The notes: a model not told the origin generated them from the letters alone. A DNA stretch of 5,671 nucleotides from Pseudomonadota bacterium (GCA_021794855.1 JAJYPZ010000096.1:1-5671); one strand, 5' to 3'. Positions 1 to 5,671 are shown, numbered from the stretch's first letter. A program made the numbers and translations.

Positions 1-490
1 ACAGAAACGCGAAAGCGAAGCCTGTAAAGCGATGAGCCACCCTCAGCGGCTGCTCGATATCGACGAATAGCACACGAGCGCAAGCAACAAAACCTGCCGC
101 GTATAAAAGGGAATTTGCGATGGATCGCGCGACAACATCCTGATGCAGCACCGCGAACCAGACGCTTTGCGCAAATACCCACACAACCGGCAACAGAGAA
201 ATGCGCCAATCCGTCGCTTTCCCCCTGAACGCCTGAATTCCGTTATATTGCAGCATGATCGCTACAGCGATCAGCGTTGAACCGAAAACAACCGCCCAAT
301 GAGGCCCCGCCGCAACCGTATCATAAAAAAAGGCCAGACCAAAACCCAAACTGATGCAAAGATTAGCAACCGCCCAATGCCGAATGCCTCTGATATTCCC
401 CGCTTGCAGACCGGCCACCTCAAGCAGGACAGCAAACATGAGGGTCAGCATAGCGAGCATCACCATGATCGTGCGTACGTCCAGACCCAT
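1..490 (-). CDS. Multi-pass membrane protein, N-terminal part; probable sensor region of a diguanylate cyclase (partial)
   Basis: An open frame runs from an ATG at 490 down to the left edge: 163 codons with no stop, and the C-terminal part is outside the window. The visible protein is almost all membrane: hydrophobic segments at about residues 8-27, 40-57, 66-80, 96-115 and 122-141, and the start of a sixth at about 153. Short polar turns separate them, such as the one after LQYNGIQAFRGK. The opening (MGLDVRTIMVML) and the turn near residues 28-40 (AGNIRGIRHWA) resemble the membrane sensor region found in front of GGDEF domains in betaproteobacteria. The expected role is therefore cyclic-di-GMP synthesis controlled by a membrane-sensed signal. 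This is inference, because no GGDEF or EAL domain is in view. The start is supported by GAGGG (495-499) four bases upstream and by a stop in the same frame at 518-520 with no other ATG between. It lies downstream of yicC on the same strand, but 398 bp away and with its own promoter. An unrelated multi-TM protein remains possible. Confidence 0.72.
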   Translation of the reverse strand, partial: MGLDVRTIMVMLAMLTLMFAVLLEVAGLQAGNIRGIRHWAVANLCISLGFGLAFFYDTVAAGPHWAVVFGSTLIAVAIMLQYNGIQAFRGKATDWRISLLPVVWVFAQSVWFAVLHQDVVARSIANSLLYAAGFVACARVLFVDIEQPLRVAHRFTGFAFAFL

Positions 491-493
491 GTA

Positions 494-499
494 TCCCTC
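494..499 (-). promoter_or_regulatory. Ribosome binding site of the membrane protein gene
   Basis: On the minus strand this reads GAGGGA, three bases before the ATG at 490-488. It is the only purine-rich stretch nearby and fixes the start of the membrane protein, since no other ATG lies between it and the upstream in-frame stop. Confidence 0.6.
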
Positions 500-527
500 A
501 GTATGGTGTAACGATATTTATTTTAAA

Positions 528-555
528 ATCATAACGGGTTACCCGCCGCTCTCAA
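528..555 (-). promoter_or_regulatory. Sigma-70-type promoter for the membrane protein gene
   Basis: Read on the minus strand, TTGAGA (555-550) matches the -35 consensus at five of six bases. TATGAT (533-528) matches the -10 consensus at five of six. The spacer is 16 bp, and transcription would start near 521, leaving a leader of about 30 bases before the ATG at 490. The spacer contains an inverted repeat, CGGGT-T-ACCCG at 535-545, which could be a repressor site or chance. The promoter separates this gene's expression from yicC upstream. Confidence 0.5.
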
Positions 556-642
556 GCCGGGATTCTGGACGTTATTTACAATTTAATCAAATGGTTTTCG
601 GAAATAAACGGATTGCGCTTTGTCTACGGCTATAGACTCGGC

Positions 643-825
643 CTGATGCCAGAGAGGGGCAGCATTAGCAAATTTTTCCGGGATTGAGATGGGCACGGAA
701 AAGCGCTAATTGATTATTATAGCGAATTGATGTTGCTCGATCTGTTGACACTATTTGCGAAAAACGAACAGGATAATCTGAATAATGCAGATCGCACATT
801 CCAGCGTAATCCGTATCTATTCTGA
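643..825 (+). pseudogene. Decayed RelE/HigB-type toxin gene remnant
   Basis: The frame starting at 688 and ending with TGA at 823-825 encodes LIDYYSELMLLDLLTLFAKNE followed by QDNLNNADR. This closely follows the C-terminal half of RelE/HigB-type toxins, whose usual pattern is RVIYYY, a short loop, LLTLFAKNE, then NLSKAER. Upstream in the same frame, LMPERGSISKFF (643-678) resembles the family's LMPGTGGIRKLRW. The characteristic LRWAR appears at 684-698, but in the frame two bases later. An in-frame TGA sits at 685-687. So the gene is broken by a stop and probably by compensating frameshifts, has lost its N-terminal half and start codon, and lacks the usual basic residue before the YYY strand. 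Intact members are ribosome-dependent mRNA interferases of about 100-120 residues paired with an antitoxin; no antitoxin gene is visible here. The match is from memory of the family pattern, without alignment. Confidence 0.6.
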
Positions 826-888
826 TTGAGACAACATAGCTCTAAAAAACCACTCTAATCCATTTTCAACAAGCAGAAGGGAAAGCAT

Positions 889-1752
889 TTACTCCAGATT
901 CTGCACCTGCTCACGCATTTGCTCTATCAGTACTTTTAGCGCCATTGCTATCTGGGTTGTTTCCACGCTAACCGACTTGGAACCCAGAGTATTTGCTTCG
1001 CGATTCAGTTCCTGCATCAAAAAATCCAGCTCTTTGCCTATCGCGCCGTGCTGCTGCAAAATACTGCGCACCGCCTGAATGTGCACTAGCAAACGCGATA
1101 TTTCCTCGCCCACATCGATTTTCTGGGCGAATAACGCGATTTCCTGCATGATCCGATCGTTATCCGCATCGACAGTCAATTCGTCAAAACGAAGCTTGAG
1201 TTTTTGCCGGTACGCTGCAATCAGTTCCGGCAACATCGGCTCAAGCCGGGTTATTTTCGATTGCATGGCATTCAGCCGCTCGACTATGTACTCCGCCAGT
1301 TTAGCGCCTTCACGCTGGCGGCTGGCGACAAATGCCGGCAATGCCTGATCGAGCAGCGCAAGACATGGCTCCGTCATATCGCGTTCTTGCTGCGGTTGTA
1401 TCATTACCCCTGGCCAATGCAGAATATCGGCGACGGCAAGCGGTGCGGCATCCGGAATATCACCCCGGATTTGTTCCGTCCACCGCGCCAGCTGCTTCAG
1501 GACAACCGGATTCAATTCGCTGCCGGCGCCTGCCCCATCGCGATCGGACACGGCGATCCTGCATTCGACCTTTCCGCGCTGCATTACCTGCTGCATGCGC
1601 TCGCGCAACACAGGCTCCAGAGCACGCAGTTCGTCCGCGATGCGGAAATTGATTTCCAGATAGCGTGAATTGACAGCCCGCAATTCCAGACTTACACTCA
1701 TCCCCGAAAATTCTCCTGTTGCCGCAGCGTAACCTGTCATACTATTCATCAC
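889..1752 (-). CDS. yicC: YicC/YloC-family endoribonuclease
   Basis: A 287-residue protein, the same length as E. coli YicC. The family's opening SMTGYA is at residues 4-9, followed by ELRAVNSRYLE (23-33), GKVECRIAV (60-68) and ILHWPGV (110-116). The C-terminal DUF1732 region carries DVGEEISRL (213-221), GKELDFLMQELNREANTLGSK (239-259) and the typical end MREQVQNLE. Members are cytoplasmic endoribonucleases; in E. coli YicC has been linked to small-RNA (RyhB) turnover. The start is ambiguous. The codon at 1752-1750 is GTG and matches the family spacing (M-x-x-S-M-T); the ATG directly after it (1749) would give a protein one residue shorter. AAGG lies 6 bases before the GTG and 9 before the ATG, so either works. 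The gene is divergent from the kinase operon across 75 bp. In E. coli yicC is similarly divergent from rph. Confidence 0.95.
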   Translation of the reverse strand: MMNSMTGYAAATGEFSGMSVSLELRAVNSRYLEINFRIADELRALEPVLRERMQQVMQRGKVECRIAVSDRDGAGAGSELNPVVLKQLARWTEQIRGDIPDAAPLAVADILHWPGVMIQPQQERDMTEPCLALLDQALPAFVASRQREGAKLAEYIVERLNAMQSKITRLEPMLPELIAAYRQKLKLRFDELTVDADNDRIMQEIALFAQKIDVGEEISRLLVHIQAVRSILQQHGAIGKELDFLMQELNREANTLGSKSVSVETTQIAMALKVLIEQMREQVQNLE

Positions 1753-1827
1753 TTAATACCTTATATTTTATGTTACAGTAATCCGATCATTTAAATTATG
1801 AGCTTGTTCTCACGATAAAACGTTTGC
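1753..1827. promoter_or_regulatory. Divergent promoter region between yicC and the kinase operon
   Basis: This 75-bp A/T-rich spacer is the only room for start signals of the leftward yicC gene and the rightward five-gene operon. For yicC, TAAAAT (1770-1765, minus strand) is a fair -10 element, but no good -35 is seen. For the kinase, GATAAA (1814-1819) with TTAAAT (1791-1796), 17 bp apart, is a weak candidate that would start transcription at or very near the ATG. No clear operator is visible. Confidence 0.4.
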
Positions 1828-2769
1828 ATGGCTTCCCAATCAACCTACGCCCTACCGAACGGCTATCAGCTCAACGATTATCGCATAGTGCGCAAGATCG
1901 GCGGCGGCGGCTTCAGCCTGGTTTATCTGGCTTACGATGCCAAGGATCAAGCGGTAGCGATCAAGGAATACCTGCCGGCGAATCTGGTCAAACGGGGCGA
2001 AAACGACGCCGTCGTACCGATAACGGAAAGTAATGTCCAGTCGTTCCGCTACGGCATGCGCTTTTTTTTCGAAGAAGGCCGCTCGCTTGCACGCATCCTG
2101 CATCCGAACGTGGTTCGGGTGGAAAATTTTTTTCGCGCCAACGATACGGTTTACATGGTAATGCGCTACGAGCGCGGCAAAACCTTGCAGGAATATATCC
2201 GCTCGCACCGCACCGATATCCGCGAATCCTTTCTGCGCCGCATCTTCGCCGAACTGCTCAACGGCCTGCGCGAAGTCCACGCGCAGAAGCTGCTGCATCT
2301 CGACATCAAACCATCCAATATCTATATCCGCATGGACGGTTCGCCGGTTCTGATCGATTTCGGCGCAGCACGTCAAACCATCGCCATCGAGCAACCTAAG
2401 CTGATGTCTATGTATACCCCCGGTTTCGCCGCGCCGGAACAGTATACCGATCCAACTTTACTGGGACCGTGGACGGATATTTACAGCATAGGGGCGACGA
2501 TGTATGCCTGTCTCGCCGGGGGCGCTCCCAGCGCGGCAGATGCGCGGCTGACAAACGACAAAATGATGCCGGCCATCAAACAGTGGCGCGGCAGATATGC
2601 CCCGGAAATGCTGGCAATTATAGACTCATGTTTACAGCTTGACCATTTGGCGCGCCCGCAAAGCGTTTTTACATTGCAAAAGGCGATTATGGAAACGACC
2701 GATCTGGTTATCAAACCGCCGACCATACTGGAAAGTATCCGCAATACCTTGTACAAAGATATTTTCTAA
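1828..2769 (+). CDS. Soluble serine/threonine protein kinase, non-RD type
   Basis: A 313-residue eukaryotic-type (Hanks) protein kinase that transfers phosphate from ATP to Ser/Thr of proteins. Visible elements in order: glycine loop IGGGGFSLVY (24-33), VAIK with ATP-binding Lys46, a probable helix-C Glu at 82-83, hinge YMVMRYERG (109-117), catalytic loop HLDIKPSN (157-164) with Asp159 and Asn164, DFG (177-179), APEQ (202-205) and the WTDIYSIG helix start. All core catalytic residues are present, so it should be active. The loop reads HLD rather than HRD, so it is a non-RD kinase. There is no membrane segment, PASTA or other sensor domain; about 40 residues follow the kinase core and end in LESIRNTLYKDIF. 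It should be cytoplasmic. The start fits the family (a short lead before GYxLxxYRI), but no Shine-Dalgarno sequence precedes it. A PP2C phosphatase gene follows after 19 bp, the classic partner. Substrates cannot be read from the sequence. Confidence 0.93.
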   Translation: MASQSTYALPNGYQLNDYRIVRKIGGGGFSLVYLAYDAKDQAVAIKEYLPANLVKRGENDAVVPITESNVQSFRYGMRFFFEEGRSLARILHPNVVRVENFFRANDTVYMVMRYERGKTLQEYIRSHRTDIRESFLRRIFAELLNGLREVHAQKLLHLDIKPSNIYIRMDGSPVLIDFGAARQTIAIEQPKLMSMYTPGFAAPEQYTDPTLLGPWTDIYSIGATMYACLAGGAPSAADARLTNDKMMPAIKQWRGRYAPEMLAIIDSCLQLDHLARPQSVFTLQKAIMETTDLVIKPPTILESIRNTLYKDIF

Positions 2770-2775
2770 TTTTCC

Positions 2776-2780
2776 GGGGA
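2776..2780 (+). promoter_or_regulatory. Ribosome binding site deciding the phosphatase start
   Basis: GGGGA lies 8 bases before the ATG at 2789. It supports that start over an in-frame ATG at 2639, which would overlap the kinase gene by 131 bases and add 50 residues unrelated to the PP2C fold. Confidence 0.55.
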
Positions 2781-2788
2781 ACCATCCC

Positions 2789-3697
2789 ATGCGCTTTTCA
2801 ATTTATCAGGCCAGCCGTCAAGGCGGACGGCGCTACAATCAGGATCGCATTGCTTATTCCTATAGCCGCGATGCATTGCTGATGGTCATCGCCGACGGGA
2901 TGGGCGGTCACCTGCACGGCGAGATCGCGGCGCAGCTTACCGTCAAAACCCTGGCGGAAGCATTTCAGCGCCATACGCGACCGAAATTGCGCGATCCGGT
3001 CAATTTTTTGTACGGCGCCATTCAACGCGCCCACGACACCATCAACGAATATGCGCGCAAGGAAAACCTCCCGGAAGCGCCGCATACTACTTGCGTAGCC
3101 TGCGTCGTGCAGGACGATACCGCCTGGTGGGCGCATGTCGGCGATTCACGCTTGTATCTGTTCAGCGATAACGGTCTCGTGGCCCGTACCCGCGATCATT
3201 CGACCGTGCAGCAATTATGCGATGACGGCTTGATCACGGAAGAAGATATGAAAAACCATCCGGACCGAAATAAAGTTTATAATTGCCTCGGCGGCTATCT
3301 GGTGCCCGAGATCGAAATTTCGCGTCCCATCCCGCTGACTGAACAGGACAATATCCTGATCTGCACGGACGGCCTGTGGAGCCAGCTCACGACAGAGCAG
3401 GTAGGGACGACACTGCGCCGGTTTCCGCTGGCGCGCGCCATCGAATTTCTCATGGATCATGCGGAATTGCGCGCCGGCCGCCACGGCGACAATCTGTCGG
3501 TGATCGCGATGACCTGGGAGTCGCACAATACTAACGACGGTCAGGCCGTTTCGACAGTCGCCATGCCGATCAATACATTTACCACTAAAATGGATACGTT
3601 TACACCCAATTCCGCGGATCTCGCCGAAGATGAAGTCGAACGCGTCATTGCGGAAATTCAGAATACGATCAAAAAATTCTCCGAAAACAACAAATAA
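2789..3697 (+). CDS. PP2C-family serine/threonine protein phosphatase
   Basis: A 302-residue metal-dependent protein phosphatase, expected to remove phosphate groups placed by the kinase encoded just upstream. PP2C motifs in order: RRYNQDR (14-20), ADGMGGH (35-41) with metal ligand Asp36, HTTC (99-102), [12 protein letters not shown] (113-124), RDHS (135-138), ILICTDGLW (189-197) with Asp194, and GDNLSVI (233-239) with Asp234. All expected acidic metal ligands are present, so it should be active. There is no membrane segment. The catalytic domain ends at about residue 243. A tail of about 60 residues follows: first rich in Thr/Ser ([13 protein letters not shown]), then an acidic and likely helical end ([18 protein letters not shown]). 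The chosen start gives the usual PP2C opening. The frame is open further upstream, but only inside the kinase gene. The 19-bp gap to the kinase and 8-bp gap to rph indicate cotranscription. Confidence 0.93.
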   Translation: MRFSIYQASRQGGRRYNQDRIAYSYSRDALLMVIADGMGGHLHGEIAAQLTVKTLAEAFQRHTRPKLRDPVNFLYGAIQRAHDTINEYARKENLPEAPHTTCVACVVQDDTAWWAHVGDSRLYLFSDNGLVARTRDHSTVQQLCDDGLITEEDMKNHPDRNKVYNCLGGYLVPEIEISRPIPLTEQDNILICTDGLWSQLTTEQVGTTLRRFPLARAIEFLMDHAELRAGRHGDNLSVIAMTWESHNTNDGQAVSTVAMPINTFTTKMDTFTPNSADLAEDEVERVIAEIQNTIKKFSENNK

Positions 3698-3700
3698 GGA
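3696..3700 (+). promoter_or_regulatory. Ribosome binding site of rph
   Basis: AAGGA overlaps the stop codon of the phosphatase gene and lies 5 bases before the rph ATG, which ties translation of rph to that of the phosphatase. Confidence 0.65.
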
Positions 3701-3705
3701 AAACC

Positions 3706-4422
3706 ATGCGACCGAGCCAGCGCGCAGCGCAAGAGCTGCGTCATTTCACGATTACGCGACATTACACCCGCCATGCCGAAGGTTCTGTACTGATCTGCTG
3801 CGGCGATACCAAAGTGATCTGCACCGCCAGTATAGAAGAAAAAGTGCCGAGCTTCCTCAAAGGGAAAAACCAGGGCTGGCTGACCGCCGAATACGGTATG
3901 CTGCCGCGTTCCACGCACACCCGCATGGACCGCGAAGCGACTCGCGGCAAACAGTCGGGACGCACCCAGGAAATCCAGCGGCTGATCGGACGTTCGCTGC
4001 GCGCCGCCATCGATCTCGATCTGCTCGGGGAACGGACATTGCATATCGATTGCGATGTGATCCAGGCCGACGGCGGGACGCGCACGGCATCGATCACCGG
4101 CGCATTCGTCGCTACCCACGACGCAATCAGCCATTTATTGCGCCAGGGATTACTGACCGACACTCCGATCCGCGATTTCGTCGCTGCCGTATCGGTCGGC
4201 ATCTATCAGGGTACGCCTGTGCTCGATCTGGATTACGAAGAGGACGCCGCCTGCGATACCGACATGAACGTCGTCATGACCGGCAACGGCGGACTGGTCG
4301 AAGTGCAAGGCACGGCGGAAGGCGTAACATACAGCCGGCAGGAGCTGAATACGTTACTTGATCTCGCCGGGCACGGCATCACACAATTAGTCGCCTTGCA
4401 GCATTCGGTGTTATCAAGCTAA
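3706..4422 (+). CDS. rph: Ribonuclease PH
   Basis: A 238-residue protein, the standard length of RNase PH. This phosphate-dependent 3'-5' exoribonuclease trims tRNA 3' ends and degrades structured RNA as a hexamer in the cytoplasm. The opening [17 protein letters not shown] (19-29), [10 protein letters not shown] (33-42), [19 protein letters not shown] (59-77), [16 protein letters not shown] (85-100) and [15 protein letters not shown] (119-133) are all characteristic. Arg86 and Arg126 fall at the family's catalytic and phosphate-binding positions. The acidic pair is kept in [14 protein letters not shown] (Asp180 and Asp186). The form of this last motif, followed by [18 protein letters not shown], is what I would expect in a betaproteobacterium. 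The gene shares one base with rdgB (TAATG). In E. coli rph is next to yicC and heads an operon with pyrE; here the kinase/phosphatase pair stands between yicC and rph, and rdgB follows. Confidence 0.97.
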   Translation: MRPSQRAAQELRHFTITRHYTRHAEGSVLICCGDTKVICTASIEEKVPSFLKGKNQGWLTAEYGMLPRSTHTRMDREATRGKQSGRTQEIQRLIGRSLRAAIDLDLLGERTLHIDCDVIQADGGTRTASITGAFVATHDAISHLLRQGLLTDTPIRDFVAAVSVGIYQGTPVLDLDYEEDAACDTDMNVVMTGNGGLVEVQGTAEGVTYSRQELNTLLDLAGHGITQLVALQHSVLSS

Positions 4423-5012
4423 TGAGCGGAGCTATCGTTATCGCCAGCAATAATGCGGGCAAGTTACGCGAAATAAGCTGCCTGCTGTCGCCGCTCGGTT
4501 ATACGCTGACGCCGCAATCCCGTTTTGCGGTAACGGAAGCCGACGAGCCCTATTCGACCTTTATAGAAAACTGCCTGGGCAAAGCGCGCCATGCCGCGAA
4601 ATCAACCGGCCTGCCGGCGCTGGCCGACGATTCCGGCCTGTGCGTAAGCGCCCTCGGCGGAGCGCCGGGGGTTCATTCCGCCCGCTATGCCGGACAACCG
4701 GGTTCGGATGCGGCCAACAACGCCAAACTGATCGCGGCCTTAACCGGCGTTGCGCAACGCGATGCGTATTATTATTGCGTGATGGTCTATCTGCGCCATC
4801 CGGACGATCCGCAACCTTTGATCGCCGAAGGGCTATGGCGAGGGGAAATTATCGACGAAGCCCGCGGTGCCGGCGGTTTCGGCTACGATACGCATTTTTA
4901 TATTCCGCAACTGAATAAAACCGCCGCCGAACTCGGCACGGCCGAAAAAAACGCTATCAGCCATCGCGGCCGGGCATTGGCCAGTCTTGCCGCTCAACTC
5001 AAAAACCTCTGA
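4422..5012 (+). CDS. rdgB: XTP/dITP pyrophosphatase (non-canonical purine NTP pyrophosphatase)
   Basis: A 196-residue HAM1/RdgB-family enzyme that hydrolyses XTP, ITP and dITP to monophosphate and pyrophosphate, keeping deaminated purines out of DNA and RNA. Motifs: substrate loop SNNAGKLRE (9-17), EADEP (39-43), FIENCLGKA (47-55), catalytic ADDSGL (68-73) with Asp69 and Asp70, GVHSARYAG, GGFGYD and the C-terminal SHRGRAL. Length is normal (E. coli 197). The motif usually written GGFGYDPxF reads GGFGYDTHF, with Thr in place of Pro; I would not expect this to abolish activity. The start codon overlaps the rph stop by one base, with no clear Shine-Dalgarno sequence, so translation is probably coupled. 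rdgB followed by hemW is also the E. coli order. Confidence 0.96.
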   Translation: MSGAIVIASNNAGKLREISCLLSPLGYTLTPQSRFAVTEADEPYSTFIENCLGKARHAAKSTGLPALADDSGLCVSALGGAPGVHSARYAGQPGSDAANNAKLIAALTGVAQRDAYYYCVMVYLRHPDDPQPLIAEGLWRGEIIDEARGAGGFGYDTHFYIPQLNKTAAELGTAEKNAISHRGRALASLAAQLKNL

Positions 5013-5028
5013 GCAACCCATCCGTGCC

Positions 5029-5671
5029 ATGCTGACGCAACCCGCTCTTACCGCTTTGCCTCCCTTGTCGTTATATATTCATATTCCGTGGTGCGTTAAA
5101 AAATGCCCGTACTGCGATTTCAATTCGCACAACGCACCCGACGAATTGCCCGAACAGCGCTATGTCGACGCACTGGAACGCGACCTGGAAAGCGCCCTTC
5201 CCCTGATCTGGGGCCGCAGCATACACAGTATATTCTTCGGCGGGGGTACGCCCAGCCTGTTTTCTGCAGCCGCCATCGACCGGATACTCGCCGTGGTACG
5301 CAGTCTGGTCCGGCTGGATTTTTTTGCCGAAGTGACGCTGGAAGCCAACCCGGGCACGGTAGAGGCGGTCAAATTCGCAGAATTCAAATCCGCCGGCATC
5401 AACCGGCTATCGCTGGGCATCCAGAGCTTCGATGCGCAGCATTTGCAGGCGCTGGGCCGGATTCATGACTCGCAGGAAGCGCACGCCGCCATAGCCATCG
5501 CCGCAGACTGTTTCGATAATTACAACCTCGATTTAATGTACGCGTTGCCCAGGCAGTCGCTCGCTCAGGCGCAACGGGATTTGACAACGGCTATCGGCTA
5601 TCGGCCGCCGCACCTGTCGTGCTACCACCTGACGCTGGAACCCAATACGCCTTTTTATTCCCGGCCGCCCG
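5029..5671 (+). CDS. hemW: HemW, radical SAM heme chaperone (partial, 3' end beyond window)
   Basis: The N-terminal 214 codons of a HemW-type protein; the E. coli protein has about 378 residues, so more than half is present. The opening LYIHIPWCVKKCPYCDFNSH (15-34) holds the radical SAM cluster cysteines Cys22, Cys26 and Cys29, with a further Cys-free DFNSH that is typical of HemW. Next come FFGGGTPSLF, EVTLEANPGTVE, AGINRLSLGIQSF, LGRIHDSQEA, NLDLMYALPRQS and HLSCYHLTLEPNTPFYSRPP, matching HemW closely in order and spacing. HemW was long annotated as coproporphyrinogen III oxidase HemN-like, but is now regarded as a heme-binding protein that delivers heme to membrane enzymes. The C-terminal region that would separate it further from HemN is outside the window. 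The start at 5029 is 16 bp after rdgB and lacks a good ribosome binding site; no earlier in-frame ATG exists within the gap. Confidence 0.94.
   Translation, partial: MLTQPALTALPPLSLYIHIPWCVKKCPYCDFNSHNAPDELPEQRYVDALERDLESALPLIWGRSIHSIFFGGGTPSLFSAAAIDRILAVVRSLVRLDFFAEVTLEANPGTVEAVKFAEFKSAGINRLSLGIQSFDAQHLQALGRIHDSQEAHAAIAIAADCFDNYNLDLMYALPRQSLAQAQRDLTTAIGYRPPHLSCYHLTLEPNTPFYSRPP

Larger units (their letters stand above)
491..888. other. Gene-free gap of about 400 bp between the membrane protein and yicC
   Basis: No intact gene is visible. The stretch looks more A/T-rich than its neighbours. It carries the promoter and ribosome binding site of the membrane protein (494-555, minus strand) and, on the plus strand, a decayed RelE/HigB-like toxin remnant (about 643-825). 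The frame of that remnant is also open upstream from 535, although I do not recognise the residues encoded at 535-642. I see no strong hairpin followed by a T-run that would end yicC transcription. No tRNA, insertion-sequence end or direct repeat was found. Confidence 0.6.

Noticed and set aside
535..565. Stretch with GGGTTACCCG and GGGATTC that could suggest part of a tRNA
   Set aside because: No acceptor stem, anticodon arm or T-loop can be folded around it on either strand.
299..635. Two overlapping plus-strand open frames (299-511 and 354-635)
   Set aside because: They lie mostly antisense to the membrane protein frame and its promoter. Their translations are low-complexity Arg/His/Ser-rich or unrecognisable, and no ribosome binding site was seen.
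776..792. Small hairpin ATCTG / CAGAT as a terminator
   Set aside because: The stem is only 5 bp with a 7-base loop and no following T-run on either strand; it also lies inside the toxin remnant.
817..888. Short minus-strand frame of 23 codons starting right after the yicC stop
   Set aside because: There is no ribosome binding site beyond the yicC end, no recognisable product, and the length is within chance expectation.
1204..1668. Long plus-strand open frame of 154 codons opposite yicC
   Set aside because: It is a shadow of the yicC coding strand; the minus-strand protein matches YicC along its full length and this translation resembles no family.
1852..2394. Minus-strand open frame of 180 codons opposite the kinase gene
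   Set aside because: The opposite strand carries every kinase motif in order; this is an antisense shadow.
2639..2788. Upstream extension of the phosphatase frame to an ATG at 2639
   Set aside because: It would overlap the kinase gene by 131 bases and add 50 residues outside the PP2C fold; the ATG at 2789 has a ribosome binding site and the normal PP2C opening.
3630..4361. Open frames of 243 codons (plus) and 158 codons (minus, 3658-4134) over rph
   Set aside because: Both are out-of-frame or antisense shadows rich in Arg; rph matches its family end to end.

Overview
The window looks like a chromosomal segment of a Gram-negative proteobacterium. The RNase PH, HemW and YicC sequences read most like betaproteobacterial versions, perhaps Nitrosomonadales. 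This placement rests on recognising protein sequence style and gene order, not on a search. No phage gene, insertion sequence, tRNA, rRNA or CRISPR array is visible.

Layout. Positions 1-490 (minus strand) hold the N-terminal 163 codons of a multi-pass membrane protein that runs off the left edge. It resembles the membrane sensor part of diguanylate cyclases, but no catalytic domain is in view. Positions 491-888 form a gap of about 400 bp that looks more A/T-rich than its neighbours. It holds a good promoter and ribosome binding site for the membrane protein and, on the plus strand, what looks like the decayed remnant of a RelE/HigB-type toxin gene. Positions 889-1752 (minus) encode a YicC-family endoribonuclease.

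From 1828 to the right edge, five plus-strand genes are packed like one operon: a soluble Ser/Thr protein kinase, a PP2C-type protein phosphatase, rph (RNase PH), rdgB (non-canonical purine NTP pyrophosphatase) and hemW (radical SAM, cut by the edge). Gaps in order are 19 bp, 8 bp, a 1-base overlap and 16 bp. The 75-bp space between yicC and the kinase gene must hold the divergent start signals.

How they fit together. YicC and RNase PH both act on RNA, RdgB cleans the nucleotide pool, and HemW handles heme. In E. coli yicC lies divergently next to rph, and rdgB lies next to hemW. Here both pairings are joined, with a reversible protein-phosphorylation module (kinase plus phosphatase) between yicC and rph. 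The most interesting open question is what this kinase/phosphatase pair modifies. The most notable overlooked structure is the toxin-like remnant at about 643-825.
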